64,000 nt of DNA, taken from NCBI RefSeq assembly GCF_964355755.1, contig NC_092673.1, forward strand, positions 10,791,001 to 10,855,000. Direction: 5' to 3'. Position numbers and translations under genes: made by a program. Of the stretch, positions 45,577-60,980 are shown piece after piece (position 1 is the stretch's first letter; the number at the start of each line of letters is the position of its first letter). This stretch comes from Antedon mediterranea (lineage: Eukaryota; Echinodermata; Crinoidea; Comatulida; Antedonidae). Under the pieces are notes generated by a model. That model was not told the origin of the DNA and did no database searches. It saw only the letters and a list, made by a program, of their open reading frames with translations.

Positions 45577-48500
45577 ATAGTCTATTTATATGAAAAGAAT
45601 GATCAATCAATGAAAAATAATGCCATGCAACTTTGTTTCTGATTTTTAAAAAGGTCCACTTGTTTAGGCCTGATATTTACAACCCTCAAAGTATCTCACT
45701 TTCAAAAACAATATTTATTTTCAAAAATCCCTAGAGGTTCGAACCCACTACTGAGAAATTTTCAAAAATCCCTAGAGGTTCGAACCCACTACTGAGAGCA
45801 CTCAAACCTGAGCATTGTCCGTTACGCCACCAACCAGTAGATGACTGAGGAGCTGATAATAGTCTATTTATATGAAATGAAAGATCAATCAATGAAAAAT
45901 AATGCCATGCAACTTTGTTTCTGATTTTAAAAAAGGTCCACTTGTTTAGGCCTGACATTTACAACACTCAAAATATCTCACTTTCAAAAACAATATTTAT
46001 TTTCAATTAAAAAAAAAGAAAGAAAAAAAATATTCGTAGAGGTTCGAACCCACTACTGCGAGAACTCAAACCTGAGCACTACCGGTTACACCACAAACCA
46101 GTAGATGAGTGAAGAGCTGATAATAGTCTATTTATATGGAATAAATGATCCATCAATGTAAAATGATGTTATGCAACTTTGTTTCTGATGTAAAAAAAGT
46201 CCACTTGGTTAGGCTTGACATTTAAAACCATAAAATATCTCACTTTCAAAAACAATATTTATTTTCAATTAAAAAAAAAGAAAGAAAAAAAATATTCGTA
46301 GAGGTTCAAACCCACTACTGCGAGAACTCAAACCTGAGCACTACCGGTTACGCCACAAACCAGTAGATGAGTGAAGAGCTGATAATAGTCTATTTATATG
46401 AAATGAATGATCCATCAATGTAAAATGATGTTATGCAACTTTGTTTCTGATTTTAAAAAAGGTCCACTTGGTTAGGCTTGACATTTAAAACCATAAAAAT
46501 ATCTCACTTTCAAAAACAATATTTATTTTCAAATAAAAAAAAGAAAGAAAAAAAATATCCCTAGAAGTTCGAACCCACTATTGAAATCGCTCAAACCTGA
46601 GCATTACCCGTTACGCCGCAAACCAGTAGATGACTGAGGAGCTGATAATAGTCTATTTATATGAAATGGATGATCAATCAATGAAAAATAATGCCATGCA
46701 ACTTTGTTTCTGATTTTAAAAAAGATCCACTTGTTTAGGCCTGACATTTACAACACTCAAAATATCTCACTTTCAAAAACAATATTTATTTTCAATTAAA
46801 AAAAAAGAAATAAAAAAAATATTCGTAGAGGTTCGAACCCACTACTGCGAGAACTCAAACCTGAGCACTACCGGTTACACCACAAACCAGTAGATGAGTG
46901 AAGAGCTGATAATAGTCTATTTATATGGAATAAATGATCCATCAATGTAAAATGATGTTATGCAACTTTGTTTCTGATGTAAAAAAAGGTCCACTTGGTT
47001 AGGCTTGACATTTAAAACCATAAAAATATCTCACTTTCAAAAACAATATTTATTTTCAATTAAAAAAAAGAAAAAAAATATCCCTAGAAGTTCGAACCCA
47101 CTATTGAAATCACTCAAACCTGAGCATTACCCGTTACGCCGCAAACCAGTATATGTCTGAAGAGCTGATAATAGTCTCTTTATATGAAATGGATGATCAA
47201 TCAATGAAAAATAATGCCATGCAACTTTGTTTCTGATTTCAAAAAAGGTTCACTTGTTTAGGCCTGACAGTTGCAACCCTCAAAATATCTCACTTTCAAA
47301 AACAATATTTATTTTCAATTAAAAAAAAAGAAACAAAATCCCTAGAGGTTCGAACCCACTACTGAGAGCACTCAAGCCTGAGCATTATCCGTTACGCCAC
47401 AAACCAGTAGATGACTGAGGAGCTGATAATAGTCTATTTATATGAAATGAATGATCAATCAATGAAAAATAATGCCATGCAACTTTGTTTCTGATTTTAA
47501 AAAAGGTCCACTTGTTTAGACCTGACATTTACAACACTCAAAATATCTCACTTTCAAAAACAATATTTATTTTCAATTAAAAAAAAAGAAAGAATAAAAA
47601 TTTTCGTAGATGTTCGAACCCACTACTGCGAGAACTCAAACCTGAGCACTACGGGTTACGCCACAAACCAGTAGATGAATGAAGAGCTGATAATAGTCTA
47701 TTTATATGAAATGAATGATCCATCAATGTAAAATGATGTTATGCAACTTTGTTTCTGATTTTAAAAAAGGTCCACTTGGTTAGGCTTGACATTTAAAACC
47801 ATAAAAAAATCTCACTTTCAAAAACAATATTTATTTTCAAACAATAAAAAAGCAATATCCCTAGAGGTTGGAACCCACTACTGAGAGCACTCAAACCTGG
47901 GTATTACCCGTTACGCCACAAACCAGTAGATAACTGAAGAGCTGATAATAGTCTATTTATATGAAATTAATGATCAATCAATGAAAAATAATGCCATGCA
48001 ACTTTGTTTCTGATTTTAAAAAAGGTTCGTTTGTTTAGGCCTGACATTTACAACCCTCAAAATATCTCACTTTCAAAAAAAATATTCATTTTCAATTTTT
48101 AAAAAAAGAAAAGAAATATCCCTAGAGGTTCGAACCCACTACTGCGAGCACTCAAACTTGAGCATTACCCGTTACGCCTCAAACTCAAACCTGAGCACTA
48201 CCGGTTAAGCCACAAACCAGTAGATGAGTGAAGAGCTGATAATAGTCTATTTATATGAAATAAATGATCCATCAATGTAAAATGATGTTATGCAACTTTG
48301 TTTCTGATTTAAAAAAAGGTCCACTTGGTTAGTCTTGACATTTAAAACCATAAAAATATCTCACTTTCAAAAACAATATTTTTTTTCAAACAAAAAAAAA
48401 AGAAAAAAAATATTCCTAGAGGTTCGAACCCACTACTGAGAGAACTCAAACCTGAGCATTACCGGTTACGCCACAAACCAGTAGATGAGTGAAGAGCTGA

Positions 48501-49989
48501 TAATAGTCTATTTATATGAAATGAATGATCCATCAATGTAAAATGATGTTATGCAACTTTGTTTCTGATTTAAAAAAATGTCCACTTGGTTAGGATTGAC
48601 ATTTAAAACCATAAAAATATCTCACTTTCAAAAACAATATTTATATTCAAATAAAAAAAAAAGAAAAAAAATATCCCTAGAAGTTCGAACCCACTATTGA
48701 AATAACTCAAACCTGAGCATTACCCGTTACGCCGCAAACCAGTATATGACTGAAGAGCTGATAATAGTCTATTTATATGAATGGATGATCAATCAATGAA
48801 AAATAATGCCATGCAACTTTGTTTCTGATTTTAAAAAAGGTTCACTTGTTTAGGCCTGACAGTTGCAACACTCAAAATATCTCACTTTCAAAAACAATAT
48901 TTATTTTCAATTTAAAAAATAAGAAAAAAAATACCCGTATAGGTTCGAACCCACTACTGAGAGCACTCAAACCTGAGCATTACCCGTTACGCCGCAAACC
49001 AGTAGATGACTGAGGAGCTGATAATAGTGTATATATATGAAATGAATGATCAATCAATGAAAAATAATGCCATGCAACTTTGTTTCTGATTTTAAAAAAG
49101 GTCCCCTTGTTTAGTCCTGACATTTACAACCCTCAAAATATCTCACTTTCAAAAACCATATTTATTTGCAATTGAAAAAAAAAGAAAAAAAATATCCCTA
49201 GAGGTTCGACCCACTACTCAGAGCACTCAAACCTGAGCATTACCCGTTACGCCACAAACCAGTAGATGACTGAAGAGCTGATAATAGTCTATTTATATGA
49301 AATGAATGATCAATCAATGAAAAATAATGCCATGCAACTTTGTTTCTGATTTTAAAAAAGATCCATTTTTTTAGGCCTGACATTCACAACCCTAAAAAAT
49401 ATCTCATTTTCAAAACAAATAGTTATTTTCAATAAGAAAAAAAAAAACAATATCCCTAGAGGTTGGAACCCGCTACTGAGGGCACTCAAACCTGGGTACT
49501 ACCCGTTACGCCACAAACCAGTAGATGACTGAAGAGCTGATAATACTCTATTTATATGAAATAAATAATAAATCAATGAAAAATAATGCCATGCAACTTT
49601 GTTTCTGATTTTAAAAAAGGTTCACTTGTTTAGGCCTGACAGTTGCAACCCTCAAAATATCTCACTTTCAAAAACAATATTTATTTTCAATTTTTAAAAA
49701 AAATCCCTAGAGGTTCGAACCCACTACTGAGAGCACTCAAACCTGAGCATTATCCGTTACGCCACAAACCAGTAGATGACTGAGTAGCTGATAATAGTCT
49801 ATTTATATGAAATGAATGATCAATCAATGAAAAATAATGCCATGCAACTTTGTTTCTGATTTTAAAAAAGGTCCCCTTGTTTAGGCCTGACATTTACAAA
49901 CCTCAAAATATCTCACTTTCAAAAACCATATTTATTTGCAATTGAAAAAAAAAGAAAAAAAATATCCCTAGAGGTTCGACCCACTACTC
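45577..49989 (-). repeat. tRNA-like ~260-bp array, right block A (about 17 units, minus)
   Basis: Units read on the minus strand with the same TATA / A-box / B-box / T-run layout as the left array. On the plus strand this appears as GGTTCGAACC, GCATTACCCGTTACGCCAC, then CTATTTATATG. The first unit is a fused double (TCCCTAGAGGTTCGAACCC at ~45726 and ~45769). A hybrid with two A-boxes lies at ~48172-48215. The block ends abruptly within a unit at ~49989. Confidence 0.92.
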
Positions 49990-52900
49990 ACTATTATCAG
50001 CTCTTCAGTCATGTACTGGTTTGTGGCGTAACTGGTAATGCTCAGGTTTGAGTGCTCTCACTAATGGGTTCGAACCTATAAGGGTATTTTTTTTCTTTTT
50101 TTTTTAAATTGAAAATAAATATGGTTTTTGAAAGTGAGATATTTTGAGGGTTGCAACTGTCAGGCCTAAACAAGTGAACCTTTTTTTAAAATCAGAAACA
50201 AAGTTGCATGGCATTATTTTTCATTGATTGATCATTCATTTCATATATATAGACTATTATCAGCTCCTCAGTCATCTACTGGTTTGTGGCGAAACGGGTA
50301 ATGCTCAAGTTTGAGTGCTCTCACTATTGGGTTCGAACCTCTACGGATAATTTTTTTTTTTCTTTTTTTAAATTGAAAATAAATATGGTTTTTGAAAGTG
50401 AGATATTTTGAGTGTTGTAAATGTCAGGCCTAAACAAGTGGACCTTTTTTAAAATCAGAAACAACGTTGCAGGGCATTATTTTTCATTGATTGATCATTC
50501 ATTTCATATAAATAGACTATTATCAGCTCCTCAGTCATCTACTGGTTTGTGGCGTAACGGATAATGCTCAGGTTTGAGTGCTCTCAGTAGTGGGTTCGAA
50601 CCTCTAGGGATTTTTTTTTTAAATTGAAAATAAATATTGTTTTTGAAAGTGAGATATTTTGAGGGTTGCAACTGTCAGGCCTAAACAAGTGAACCTTTTT
50701 TAAAATCAGAAACAAAGTTGCATGGCATTATTTTTCATTGATTTATTATTTATTTCATATAAATAGAGTATTATCAGCTCTTCAGTTCTCTACTGGTTTG
50801 TGGCGTAACGGGTAATACCCAGGTTTGAGTGCCCTCAGTAGCGGGTTCCAACCTCTAGGGATATTGTTTTTTGTTTTATTGAAAATAACTATTTGTTTTG
50901 AAAATGAGATATTTTTTAGGGTTGTGAATGTCAGGCCTAAAAAAATGGATCTTTTTTAAAATCAGAAACAAAGTTGCATGGCATTATTTTTCATTGATTG
51001 ATCATTCATTTCATATAAATAGACTATTATCAGCTCTTCAGTCATCTACTGGTTTGTGGCGTAACGGATAATGCTCAGGTTTGAGTGCTCTCAGTAGTGG
51101 GTTCGAACCTCTAGGGATTTTTTTTTTAAATTGAAAATAAATATTGTTTTTGAAAGTGAGATATTTTGAGGGTTGCAACTGTCAGGCCTAAACAAGTGAA
51201 CCTTTTTTAAAATCAGAAACAAAGTTGCATGGCATTATTTTTCATTGATTTATTATTTATTTCATATAAATAGAGTATTATCAGCTCTTCAGTAATCTAC
51301 TGGTTTGTGGCGTAACGGGTAATACCCAGGTTTGAGTGCCCTCAGTAGCGGGTTCCAACCTCTAGGGATATTGTTTTTTTTTTTATTGAAAATAACTATT
51401 TGTTTTGAAAATGAGATATTTTTTAGGGTTGTGAATGTCAGGCCTAAAAAAATGGATCTTTTTTAAAATCAGAAACAAAGTTGCATGGCATTATTTTTCA
51501 TTGATTGATCATTCATTTCATATAAATAGACTATTATCAGCTCTTCAGTCATCTACTGGTTTGTGGCGTAACAGGAAATGCTCAGGTTTGAGTGCTCTGA
51601 GTAGTGGGTCGAACCTCTAGGGATATTTTTTTTCTTTTTTTTTCAATTGCAAATAAATATGGTTTTTGAAAGTGAGATATTTTGAGGGTTGTAAATGTCA
51701 GGCCTAAACAAGGGGACCTTTTTTAAAATCAGAAACAAAGTTGCATGGCATTATTTTTCATTGATTGATCATTCATTTCATATATATACACTATTATCAG
51801 CTCCTCAGTCATCTACTGGTTTGCGGCGTAACGGGTAATGCTCAGGTTTGAGTGCTCTCAGTAGTGGGTTCGAACCTATACGGGTATTTTTTTTTTTTTT
51901 TTTTTTTAATTGAAAATAAATATTGTTTTTGAAAGTGAGATATTTTGAGTGTTGCAACTGTCAGGCCTAAACAAGTGAACCTTTTTTAAAATCAGAAACA
52001 AAGTTGCATGGCATTATTTTTCATTGATTGATCATCCATTCATATAAATAGACTATTATCAGCTCTTCAGTCATATACTGGTTTGCGGCGTAACGGGTAA
52101 TGCTCAGGTTTGAGTTATTTCAATAGTGGGTTCGAACTTCTAGGGATATTTTTTTTCTTTTTTTTTTAATTTGAAAATAAATATTGTTTTTGAAAGTGAG
52201 ATATTTTTATGGTTTTAAATGTCAATCCTAACCAAGTGGACATTTTTTTAAATCAGAAACAAAGTTACATAACATCATTTTACATTGATGGATCATTCAT
52301 TTCATATAAATAGACTATTATCAGCTCTTCACTCATCTACTGGTTTGTGGCGTAACCGGTAATGCTCAGGTTTGAGTTCTCTCAGTAGTGGGTTCGAACC
52401 TCTAGGAATATTTTTTTTCTTTTTTTTTTGTTTGAAAATAAATATTGTTTTTGAAAGTGAGATATTTTTATGGTTTTAAATGTCAAGACTAACCAAGTGG
52501 ACCTTTTTTTAAATCAGAAACAAAGTTGCATAACATCATTTTACATTGATGGATCATTTATTTCATATAAATAGACTATTATCAGCTCTTCACTCATCTA
52601 CTGGTTTGTGGCGTAACCGGTTGTGCTCAGGTTTGAGTTCTCGCAGTTGGTGGGTACGAACCTCTAGGAATTTTTTTTTCTTTTTTTTTAATTGAAAATA
52701 AATATTGTTTTTGAAAGTGAGATATTTTGAGTGTTGTTTGCGGCGTAACGGGTAATGCTCAGGTTTGAGTTATTTCAATAGTGGGTTCGAACTTCTAGGG
52801 ATATTTTTTTTCTTTTTTTTTTTATTTGAAAATAAATATTGTTTTTGAAAGTGAGATATTTTTATGGTTTTAAATGTCAATCCTAACCAAGTGGACATTT

Positions 52901-53867
52901 TTTTAAATCAGAAACAAAGTTACATAACATCATTTTACATTGATGGATCATTCATTTCATATAAATAGACTATTATCAGCTCTTCACTCATCTACTGGTT
53001 TGTGGCGTAACCGGTAATGCTCAGGTTTGAGTTCTCTCAGTAGTGGGTTCGAACCTCTAGGAATATTTTTTTTCTTTTTTTTTTGTTTGAAAATAAATAT
53101 TGTTTTTGAAAGTGAGATATTTTTATGGTTTTAAATGTCAAGACTAACCAAGTGGACCTTTTTTTAAATCAGAAACAAAGTTGCATAACATCATTTTACA
53201 TTGATGGATCATTTATTTCATATAAATAGACTATTATCAGCTCTTCACTCATCTACTGGTTTGTGGCGTAACCGGTTGTGCTCAGGTTTGAGTTCTTGCA
53301 GTTGGTGGGTACGAACCTCTAGGAATTTTTTTTTTCTTTTTTTTTAATTGAAAATAAATATTGTTTTTGAAAATGAGATATTTTGAGTGTTGTAAATGTC
53401 AGGCCTAAACAAGTGGACCTTTTTTAAAATCAGAAACAAAGTTGCATGGCATTATTTTTCATTGATTGATCATTTATTTCATATATATACACTATTATCA
53501 GCTCCTCAGTCATCTACTGGTTTTTGGCGTAACGGGTAATGCTCAGGTTTGAGTGCTCTCAGTAGTGGGTTCGAACCTATACGGATATTTTTTTAATTTT
53601 TTTTTTAATTGAAAATAAATATTGTTTTTGAAAGTGAGATATTTTGAGGGTTGCAACTGTCAGGCCTAAACAAGTGAACCTTTTTTAAAATCAGAAACAA
53701 AGTTGCATGGCATTATTTTTCATTGATTGATCATCCATTCATATAAATAGAATATTATCTGCTCTTCAGTCATATACTGGTTTGCGGCGTAACGGGTAAT
53801 GCTCAGGTTTGAGTGATTTCAATAGTGGGTTCGAACTTCTAGGGAAATTTTTTTTTATTTTTTTTTT
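49990..53867 (+). repeat. tRNA-like ~260-bp array, right block B (about 16 units, plus)
   Basis: Same family but opposite orientation to the flanking blocks. Both edges are sharp: CCCACTACTCA to CTATTATCAGCTC at ~49990, and a T-rich tract to CACTTTCAAAAC at ~53868. Internal duplications include ~52086-52735 repeated at ~52741-53390, where a unit is broken at TGAGTGTTG followed by TTTGCGGCG. Confidence 0.9.
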
Positions 53868-56800
53868 TCACTTTCAAAACAAATATTTATTTTCAAATAA
53901 AAAAAAAGAAAAAAAAAATTCCTAGAGGTTCGTACCCACTACTGAGAGACCTCAAACCTGAGCATTACCGGTTACGCCACAAACCAGTAGAAGAGTGAAG
54001 GGCTGATATTAGTCTATTTATATGAAATGAATGATCCATTAATGTAAAATGATGTTATGCAACTTTGTTTCTGATTTTAAAAAAGGTCCACTTGGTTAGG
54101 CTTCACATTTAAAACCACAAAAATATCTCACTTTCAAAAACAATATTTATTTTCAAATAAAAAAAAAATAAAAAAAATATCCCTAGAAGTTCGAACCCAC
54201 TATTGAAATCACTCAAACCTGAGCATTACCAGTTACGCCGCAAACCAGTATATGACTGAACAGCTGATAATAGTCTATTTATATGAATGGATGATCAATC
54301 AATGAAAAATAATGCCATGCAACCTTGTTTCTGATTTTAAAAAAGGTTCACTTGTTTGGGCCTGACAGTTGCAACCCTCAAAATATCTCACTTTCAAAAA
54401 CAATATTTATTTTCAATTAAAAAAAAAATAAAAAAAATACCCGTATAGTTTCGAACCCACTACTGAGAGCACTCAAACCTGAGCATTACCCGTTACGCCA
54501 CTAACCAGTAGATGACTGAGGAGCTGATAATTGTGTATATATATGAAATAAATGATTAATCAATGAAAAATAATGCCATGCAACTTTGTTTCTGATTTTA
54601 AAAAAGGTCCACTTGTTTAGGCCTGACATTTACAACCCTCACAATATCTCACTTTCACAAACCAAATTTATTTGCAATTGAAAAAAAAAAGACTGAGGAG
54701 CTGATAATAGTCTATATATATGAAATGAATGATCAATCAATGAAAAATAATGCCATACAACTTTGTTTCTGACTTTAAAAAAGGTTCACTTGTTTAGGCC
54801 TGAAAGTTGCAACCCTCAAAATATCTCACTTTCAAAAACCATATTTATTTTCAATTTAAAAAAAAAAAGAAAAAAAATACCCTTATAGGTTCGAACCCAC
54901 TACTGATAGCACTCAAACCTGAGCATTACCAGTTACGCCACAAACCAGTACATGACTGAAGAGCTGATAATAGTCTATTTATATGAAATGAATGATCAAT
55001 CAATGAAAAATAATGCCATGCAACTTTGTTTCTGATTTTAAAAAAGGTCCACTTGTTTTGGCCTGACATTTACAACACTCAAAATATCTCACTTTCAAAA
55101 ACAATATTATTTTCAATTTAAAAAAAGAAAGAAAAAAAATATTCCTAGAGGTTCGAACCCACTACTGCGAGAACTCAAACCTGAGCACTACCGGTTTCGC
55201 CACAAACCAGTAGATGAGTGAAGAGCTGATAATAGTCTATTTATATGAAATGAATGATCAATCAATGTAAAATGATGTTATGCAACTTTGTTTCTGATTT
55301 TAAAAATGGTCCACTTGGTTAGGCTTGACATTTAAAACCATAAAAATATCTCACTTTCAAAAACAATATTTATTTTCAAAAAAAAAAAAAAGAAAAAAAA
55401 ATTCTTAGAGGTTCGTACCCACTACTGAGAGAACTCAAACCTGAGCATTACCGGTTACGCCACAAACCAGTAGAAGAGTGAAGGGCTGATATTAGTCTAT
55501 TTATATGAAATGAATGATCCATCAATGTAAAATGATGTTATGCAACTTTGTTTCTGATTTTAAAAAAGGTCCACTTGGTTAGGCTTCACATTTAAAACCA
55601 TAAAAATATCTCACTTTCAAAAACAATATTTATTTTCAAATAAAAAAAAAATTAAAAAAATATCCCTAGAAGTTCGAACCCACTATTGAAATCACGCAAA
55701 CCTGAGCATTACTCGTTACGCCGCAAACCAGTATATGACTGAAGAGCTGATAATAGTCTATTTATATGAAACGGATGATAAATCAATGAAAAATAATGCC
55801 ATGCAACTTTGTTTCTGATTTCAAAAAAGGTTCACTTGTTTAGGCCTGACAGTTGCAACCCTCAAAATATCTCACTTTCAAAAACAATATTTATTTTCAT
55901 TTAAAAAAAAAAGAAAAAAAATACCCTTATAGGTTCGAACCCACTACTGAGAGCACTCAAACCTGAGCATTACCCGTTACGCCACAAACCAGTAGATGAC
56001 TGAGGAGCTGATAATAGTCTATATATATGAAATAAATGATCAATCAATGAAAAATAATGCCATGCAACTTTGTTTCTGATTTTAAAAAAGGTTCACTTGT
56101 TTAGGCCTGACAGTTGCAACCCTCAAAATATCTCACTTTCAAAAACCATATTTATTTTCAATTTAAAAAAAAAAAGAAAAAAAATATCCCTAGAGGTTCG
56201 ACCCACTACTCAGAGCACTCAAACCTGAGCATTACCCGTTACGCCACAAACCAGTAGATGGCTGTAGAGCTGATAATAGTCTATTTATATGAAATGAATG
56301 ATCAATAAATGAAAAATAATGCCATGCAACTTTGTTTCTGATTTTAAAAAAGATCCATTTGTTTAGGCCTGACATTCACAACACTCAAAAATATCTCATT
56401 TTCAAAAAAAATATTTATTTTCAATAAGAAAAAAAAAAGCAATATCCCTAGAAGTTGGAACCCGCTACTGAGAGCACTCAAACCTGGGTATTACCCGTTA
56501 CGCCACAAACCAGTAGATGACTGAAGAGCTGATAATACACTATTTATATGAAATAAATAATAAATCAATGAAAAATAATGCCATGCAACTTTGTTTCTGA
56601 TTTTAAAAAAGGTCCACTTGGTTAGGCTTGACATTTAAAACCATAAAAATATCTCACTTTCAAAAACAATATTTATTTTCAAATAAAAAAAATAAGAAAA
56701 AAAAAATTCTTAGAGGTTCGTACCCACTACTGAGAGAACTCAAACCGGAGCATTACCGGTTACGCCACAAACCAGTAGAAGAGTGAAGGGCTGATATTAG

Positions 56801-59800
56801 TCTATTTATATGAAATGAATGATCCATCAATGTAAAATGATGTTATGCAACTTTGTTTCTGATTTTAAAAAAGGTCCACTTGGTTAGGCTTCACATTTAA
56901 AACCATAAAAATATCTCACTTTCAAAAACAATATTTATTTTCAAATAAAAAAAAAATTAAAAAAATATCCCTAGAAGTTCGAACCCACTATTGAAATCAC
57001 GCAAACCTGAGCATTACCCGTTACGCCGCAAACCAGTATATGACTGAAGAGCTGATAATAGTCTATTTATATGAAACGGATGATAAATCAATGAAAAATA
57101 ATGCCATGCAACTTTGTTTCTGATTTCAAAAAAGGTTCACTTGTTTAGGCCTGACAGTTGCAACCCTCAAAATATCTCACTTTCAAAAACAATATTTATT
57201 TTCATTTAAAAAAAAAGAAAAAAAATACCCTTATAGGTTCGAACCCACTACTGAGAGCACTCAAACCTGAGCATTACCCGTTACGCCACAAACCAGTAGA
57301 TGACTGAGGAGCTGATAATAGTCTATATATATGAAATAAATGATCAATCAATGAAAAATAATGCCATGCAACTTTGTTTCTGATTTTAAAAAAGGTTCAC
57401 TTGTTTAGGCCTGACAGTTGCAACCCTCAAAATATCTCACTTTCAAAAACCATATTTATTTTCAATTTAAAAAAAAGAAAGAAAAAAAATATCCCTAGAG
57501 GTTCGACCCACTACTCAGAGCACTCAAACCTGAGCATTACCCGTTACGCCACAAACCAGTAGATGGCTGTAGAGCTGATAATAGTCTATTTATATGAAAT
57601 GAATGATCAATAAATGAAAAATAATGCCATGCAACTTTGTTTCTGATTTTAAAAAAGATCCATTTGTTTAGGCCTGACATTCACAACACTCAAAAATATC
57701 TCATTTTCAAAAAAAATATTTATTTTCAATAAGAAAAAAAAAAGCAATATCCCTAGAGGTTGGAACCCGCTACTGAGAGCACTCAAACCTGGGTATTACC
57801 CGTTACGCCACAAACCAGTAGATGACTGAAGAGCTGATAATACACTATTTATATGAAATAAATAATAAATCAATGAAAAATAATGCCATGCAACTTTGTT
57901 TCTGATTTTAAAAAAGGTCCACTTGTTTAGGCCTGATATTTACAACCCTCAAAATATCTCACTTTCAAAAACAATATTTATTTTCAATTTAAAAAAAAAT
58001 CCCTAGAGGTTCGAACCCACTACTGAGAGCACTCAAACCTGAGCATTATCCGTTACGCCACAAACCAGTAGATGACTGAGGAGCTGATAATAGTCTATTT
58101 ATATGAAATGAATGATCAATCAATGAAAAATAATGCCCTGCACCTTTGTTTCTGATTTTAAAAAAGGTCCACTTGTTTAGGCCTGACATTTACAACACTC
58201 AAAATATCTCACTTTCAAAAACAATATTTATTTTCAATTAAAAAAAAAGAAAGAAAAAAAATATTCGTAGAGGTTCGAACCCACTACTGCGAGAACGCAA
58301 ACCTGAGCACTACCGCTTACGCCACAAACCAGTAGATGAGTGAAGAGCTGATAATAGTCTATTTATATCAAATGAATGATCCATCAATGTAAAATGATGT
58401 TATGCAACTTTGTTTCTGATTTAAAAAAAGGTCCACTTGGTTAGGCTTGACATTTAAAACCATAAAAATATCTTACTTTCAAAAACAATATTTATTTTCA
58501 AATAAAAAAAAAGAAAAAAAATATCCCTAGAAGTTCGAACCCGCTATTGAAATCACTCAAACCTGAGAATTACCCGTTACGCCGCAAACCAGTATATGAC
58601 TGAAGAGCTGATAATAGTCTATTTATATGAAATAAATAATAAATCAATGAAAAATAATGCCATGCAACTTTGTTTCTGATTTTAAAAAAGGTCCACTTGT
58701 TTAGGCCTGATATTTACAACCCTCAAAATATCTCACTTTCAAAAACAATATTTATTTTCAATTTAAAAAAAAAAATCGCTAGAGGTTCGAACCCACTACT
58801 GAGAGCACTCAAACCTTAGATTTATCCGTTACGCCACAAACCAGTAGATGACTGAGGAGCTGATAATAGTCTATATATATGAAATGAATGATCAATCAAT
58901 GAAAAATAATGCCATGCAACTTTGTTTCTGATTTTAAAAAAGTTCCACTATTTTAGGCCTGACATTTACCACCCTCAAAATATCTCACTTTCAAAAACCA
59001 TATTTATTTTCAATTTAAAAAAAAAAAGAAAAAAAATATCCGTAGAGGTTCGACCTACTACTCAGAGCACTCAAACCTGAGCATTACCCGTTACGCCACA
59101 AACCAGTAGATGACTGAAAAGCTGATAATAGTCTATTTATATGAAATGAATGATCAATCAATGAAAAATAATGCCATGCAACTTTGTTTCTGATTTAAAA
59201 AAAGATCCATTTGTTTAGGCCTGACATTCACAACTATTAAAAATATCTCATTTTCAAAAAAAATATTTATTTTCAATAAGAAAAAAAAAGCAATATCCCT
59301 AGAGGTTGGAACCCGCTACTGAGAGCACTCAAACCTGGGTATTACCCGTTACGCCACAAACCAGTAGATAACTGAAGAGCTGATAATAGTCTATTTATAT
59401 GAAATTAATGATCAATCAATTAAAAATAATGCCATGCAACTTTGTTTCTGATTTTAAAAAAGGTTCATTTGTTTAGGCCTGACATTTACAACCCTCAAAA
59501 TATCTCACTTTCAAAAAAAAATATTTATTTTCAATTTAAAAAAGAAAGAAAAGAAATATCCCTAGAGGTTCGAACCCACTACTGCGAGCACTCAAACTTG
59601 AGCATTACCCGTTACGCCTCAAACCAGTAGATGACTGAAGAGCTGATAATACTCTATTTATATGAAATGAATAATAAATCAATGAAAAATAATGCCTTGC
59701 AACTTTGTTTCTGATTTTAAAAAAGGTTCACTTGTTTAGGCCTGACATTTACAACCCTCAAAATATCTTTCTTTCAAAAACAATATTTATTTTAAATTTA

Positions 59801-60903
59801 AAAAAAAAAAAAAAAATATTCGTAGAGGTTCGAACCCACTAGTGAGAGCACTCAAACTTGAGCATTACCCGTTACGCCACAAACCAGTAGATGACTGAAG
59901 AGCTGATAATACTCTATTTATTTGAAATAAATAATAAATCAATGAAAAATAATGCCATGCAACTTTGTTTCTGATTTAAAAAAAAGGTCCACTTGTTTAG
60001 GCCTGATATTTACAACCCTCAAAATATCTCACTTTCAAAAACAATATTTATTTTCAATTTAAAAAAAAAATCCCTAGAGGTTCAAACCCACTACTGAGAG
60101 CACTCAAACCTGAGCATTATCCGTTACGCCACAAACCAGTAGATGACTGAGGAGCTGATAATAGTCTATTTATATGAAATGAATGATCAATCAATGCAAT
60201 GCAAACTTTGTTTCTGATTTTAAAAAAGGTCCACTTGTTTAGGCCTGACATTTACAACCCTCAAAATATCTCACTTTCAAAAACAATATTTATTTTCAAT
60301 TTAAAAAAAAAAAGAAAAAAAATATTCGTAGAGGTTCGAACCCACCACTGAGAGAACTCAAACCTGAGCACTGCCGGTTACCCCACAAACCAGTAGATGA
60401 CTGAAGAGCTGATAACAGTCTATTTATATGAAACGAATGATCAATCAATGAAAAATAATGCCATGCAACTTTGTTTCTGATTTTTAAAAAGGTTCACTTG
60501 TTTAGGCCTGGCATTTACAACCCTCAAAATATCTCACTTTCAAAAACAATATATATTTTCAATAAAAAAAAAAAAGAAAAAAAGTTCCCGTAGAGTTTCG
60601 AACCCACTACTGAGAGCACTCAAACCTGAGTATTACCCGTTACGCCACAAACCAGTAGATGACTGAAGAGCTGATAATAGTCTATTTATATGAAAAGAAT
60701 GATCAATCATTTTCTGATTTTAAAAAAATGTCCACTTGTTTAGGCCTGACATTTACTACCCTCAAAATATCTCACTTTCAAAAACAATATTTATTTTCAA
60801 ATAAAAAAAAAAATATCCTTATAGGTTCGAACCCACTACTGGGAGCACTCAAAACTGAGCATTACCGTTATTCCATAAAGTAGTACACGCCAGAACAGTT
60901 TAT
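53868..60903 (-). repeat. tRNA-like ~260-bp array, right block C (about 27 units, minus)
   Basis: Minus-strand units continuing to the right terminal arm. A five-unit block (~55390-56610) recurs at ~56695-57915, a shift of 1305 bp. A unit is truncated near 54690. The last unit (~60840-60903) is the divergent type that also begins the left array, confirming mirrored order. Confidence 0.92.
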
Positions 60904-60980
60904 AATAGTCTATTTATAAGTGTATTACGTAATTCATCATTACGTCATAAATATCATATTAAACTTTTTAAAACCAAAAT

